NCBI GenBank assembly: GCA_030598525.1
Contig: JAUVPT010000117.1
Coordinates: 1 to 5,858 of the forward strand
Source of the DNA: Gemmatimonadota bacterium
GTDB taxonomy: Bacteria; Gemmatimonadota; Gemmatimonadetes; Palauibacterales; Palauibacteraceae
Reading direction: 5' to 3'
DNA: 5,858 bases
The notes under the pieces are model-generated. The model was not told the DNA's origin, ran no database searches, and was given only the letters and a program-made list of their open reading frames with translations. Shown here piece by piece: positions 5,697 to 5,858 of this stretch (its first letter is position 1; the number at the start of each line of letters is the position of its first letter). The position numbers and the translations under genes are program-made.

Positions 5697-5732
5697 GGGC
5701 CGCCAGAGTCCGATGGGACAAGATGGCGGCCC
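5697..5732 (+). promoter_or_regulatory. Nested stem-loop in the leader of the gene at 5782
   Basis: GGGCCGCCA (5697-5705) pairs perfectly with TGGCGGCCC (5724-5732). Inside, GTCC (5708-5711) pairs with GGAC (5716-5719) across a GATG tetraloop, giving an extended hairpin with an internal loop. There is no T-run, so it is not a standard terminator. It lies 49 nt before the start codon and may be a structured 5' leader or a protein site. Confidence 0.4.
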
Positions 5733-5781
5733 ACGAGGTCAGGAGAGAGAGCGCGGACGCCCCAGGATCTCGGAGTAGACG

Positions 5782-5858
5782 ATGGCCCGAGCCGCGAAAG
5801 GCAGCGATTCGATCCTGGCCAGGATCGACGGCGGGGCAGGCCTTTCGCCCCAACCGGC
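5782..5858 (+). CDS. Start of an unidentified gene, cut by the window edge
   Basis: An open frame begins ATG at 5782 and stays open to the edge for 25 codons (MARAAKGSDSILARIDGGAG and on). GGAG at 5772-5775 with a 6-nt spacer is a good ribosome binding site, nearly the same CGGAGTAGA context as that of the response-regulator gene. An in-frame TAG at 5776-5778 shows this ATG is the first possible start. The basic, Ala/Gly-rich N-terminus has no hydrophobic signal. There is too little sequence to name a family. It is divergent from the histidine kinase and could share its control region. Confidence 0.55.
   Translation, partial: MARAAKGSDSILARIDGGAGLSPQP
5809..5828. repeat. Perfect 20-bp palindrome inside the first codons of the edge gene
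   Basis: TCGATCCTGG followed directly by CCAGGATCGA, with no mismatch and no spacer. It covers codons 10-16 of the frame that starts at 5782. In RNA it could fold as an 8-bp stem with a GGCC loop near the start codon; in DNA it could be a symmetric protein-binding site. Confidence 0.6.

Overview
The window is 5.86 kb of high-GC bacterial chromosome. It carries four complete genes on the plus strand, one complete gene on the minus strand, and the first codons of a sixth gene running off the right edge. The GC-rich codon use and a SURF1-type oxidase assembly factor point to an aerobic, soil or aquatic Gram-negative-type bacterium. A short companion protein with an FxDxxGxxWRV start resembles small proteins I associate with Gemmatimonadota. 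I lean towards that phylum, but this rests on memory and has not been searched. I see no transposase, integrase, CRISPR array, tRNA or rRNA, and nothing that marks the region as recently transferred.

Left part (1-1934). A 191-bp upstream stretch leads to a 209-aa exported protein with a C-terminal membrane anchor, of unknown function (192-821). A strong hairpin (854-880) separates it from a SURF1-family gene (934-1704). The SURF1 stop overlaps the start of a 77-aa soluble protein (1701-1934) in an ATGA junction, so these two are very probably translated together. SURF1 proteins help assemble the haem a / CuA centres of cytochrome c oxidase.

Middle and right part (1935-5613). A 277-bp intergenic region holds two perfect dyads and a well-spaced candidate sigma-54 promoter. 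It precedes a 470-aa NtrC-family response regulator (2212-3624) with receiver, AAA+ and Fis-type DNA-binding domains. A textbook terminator with a UUCG tetraloop follows. Convergent to it is a 624-aa soluble hybrid-sensor histidine kinase (3739-5613, minus strand) with the order GAF-GAF-HisKA-HATPase. The two genes are the natural candidates for a cognate two-component pair acting on sigma-54 promoters. The second GAF domain closely resembles the haem-binding GAF of the mycobacterial oxygen/NO/CO sensors DevS and DosT, and it keeps the residues equivalent to the DevS haem-ligand histidine (H149) and distal tyrosine (Y171). The most interesting hypothesis here is therefore a haem-based gas or redox sensor feeding an NtrC-type activator, next to an oxidase assembly gene.

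Right edge (5614-5858). This is a divergent intergenic region with a 12-bp direct repeat just upstream of the kinase, a dyad, and a nested stem-loop. It leads to the start of an unidentified plus-strand gene at 5782, whose first codons contain a perfect 20-bp palindrome.
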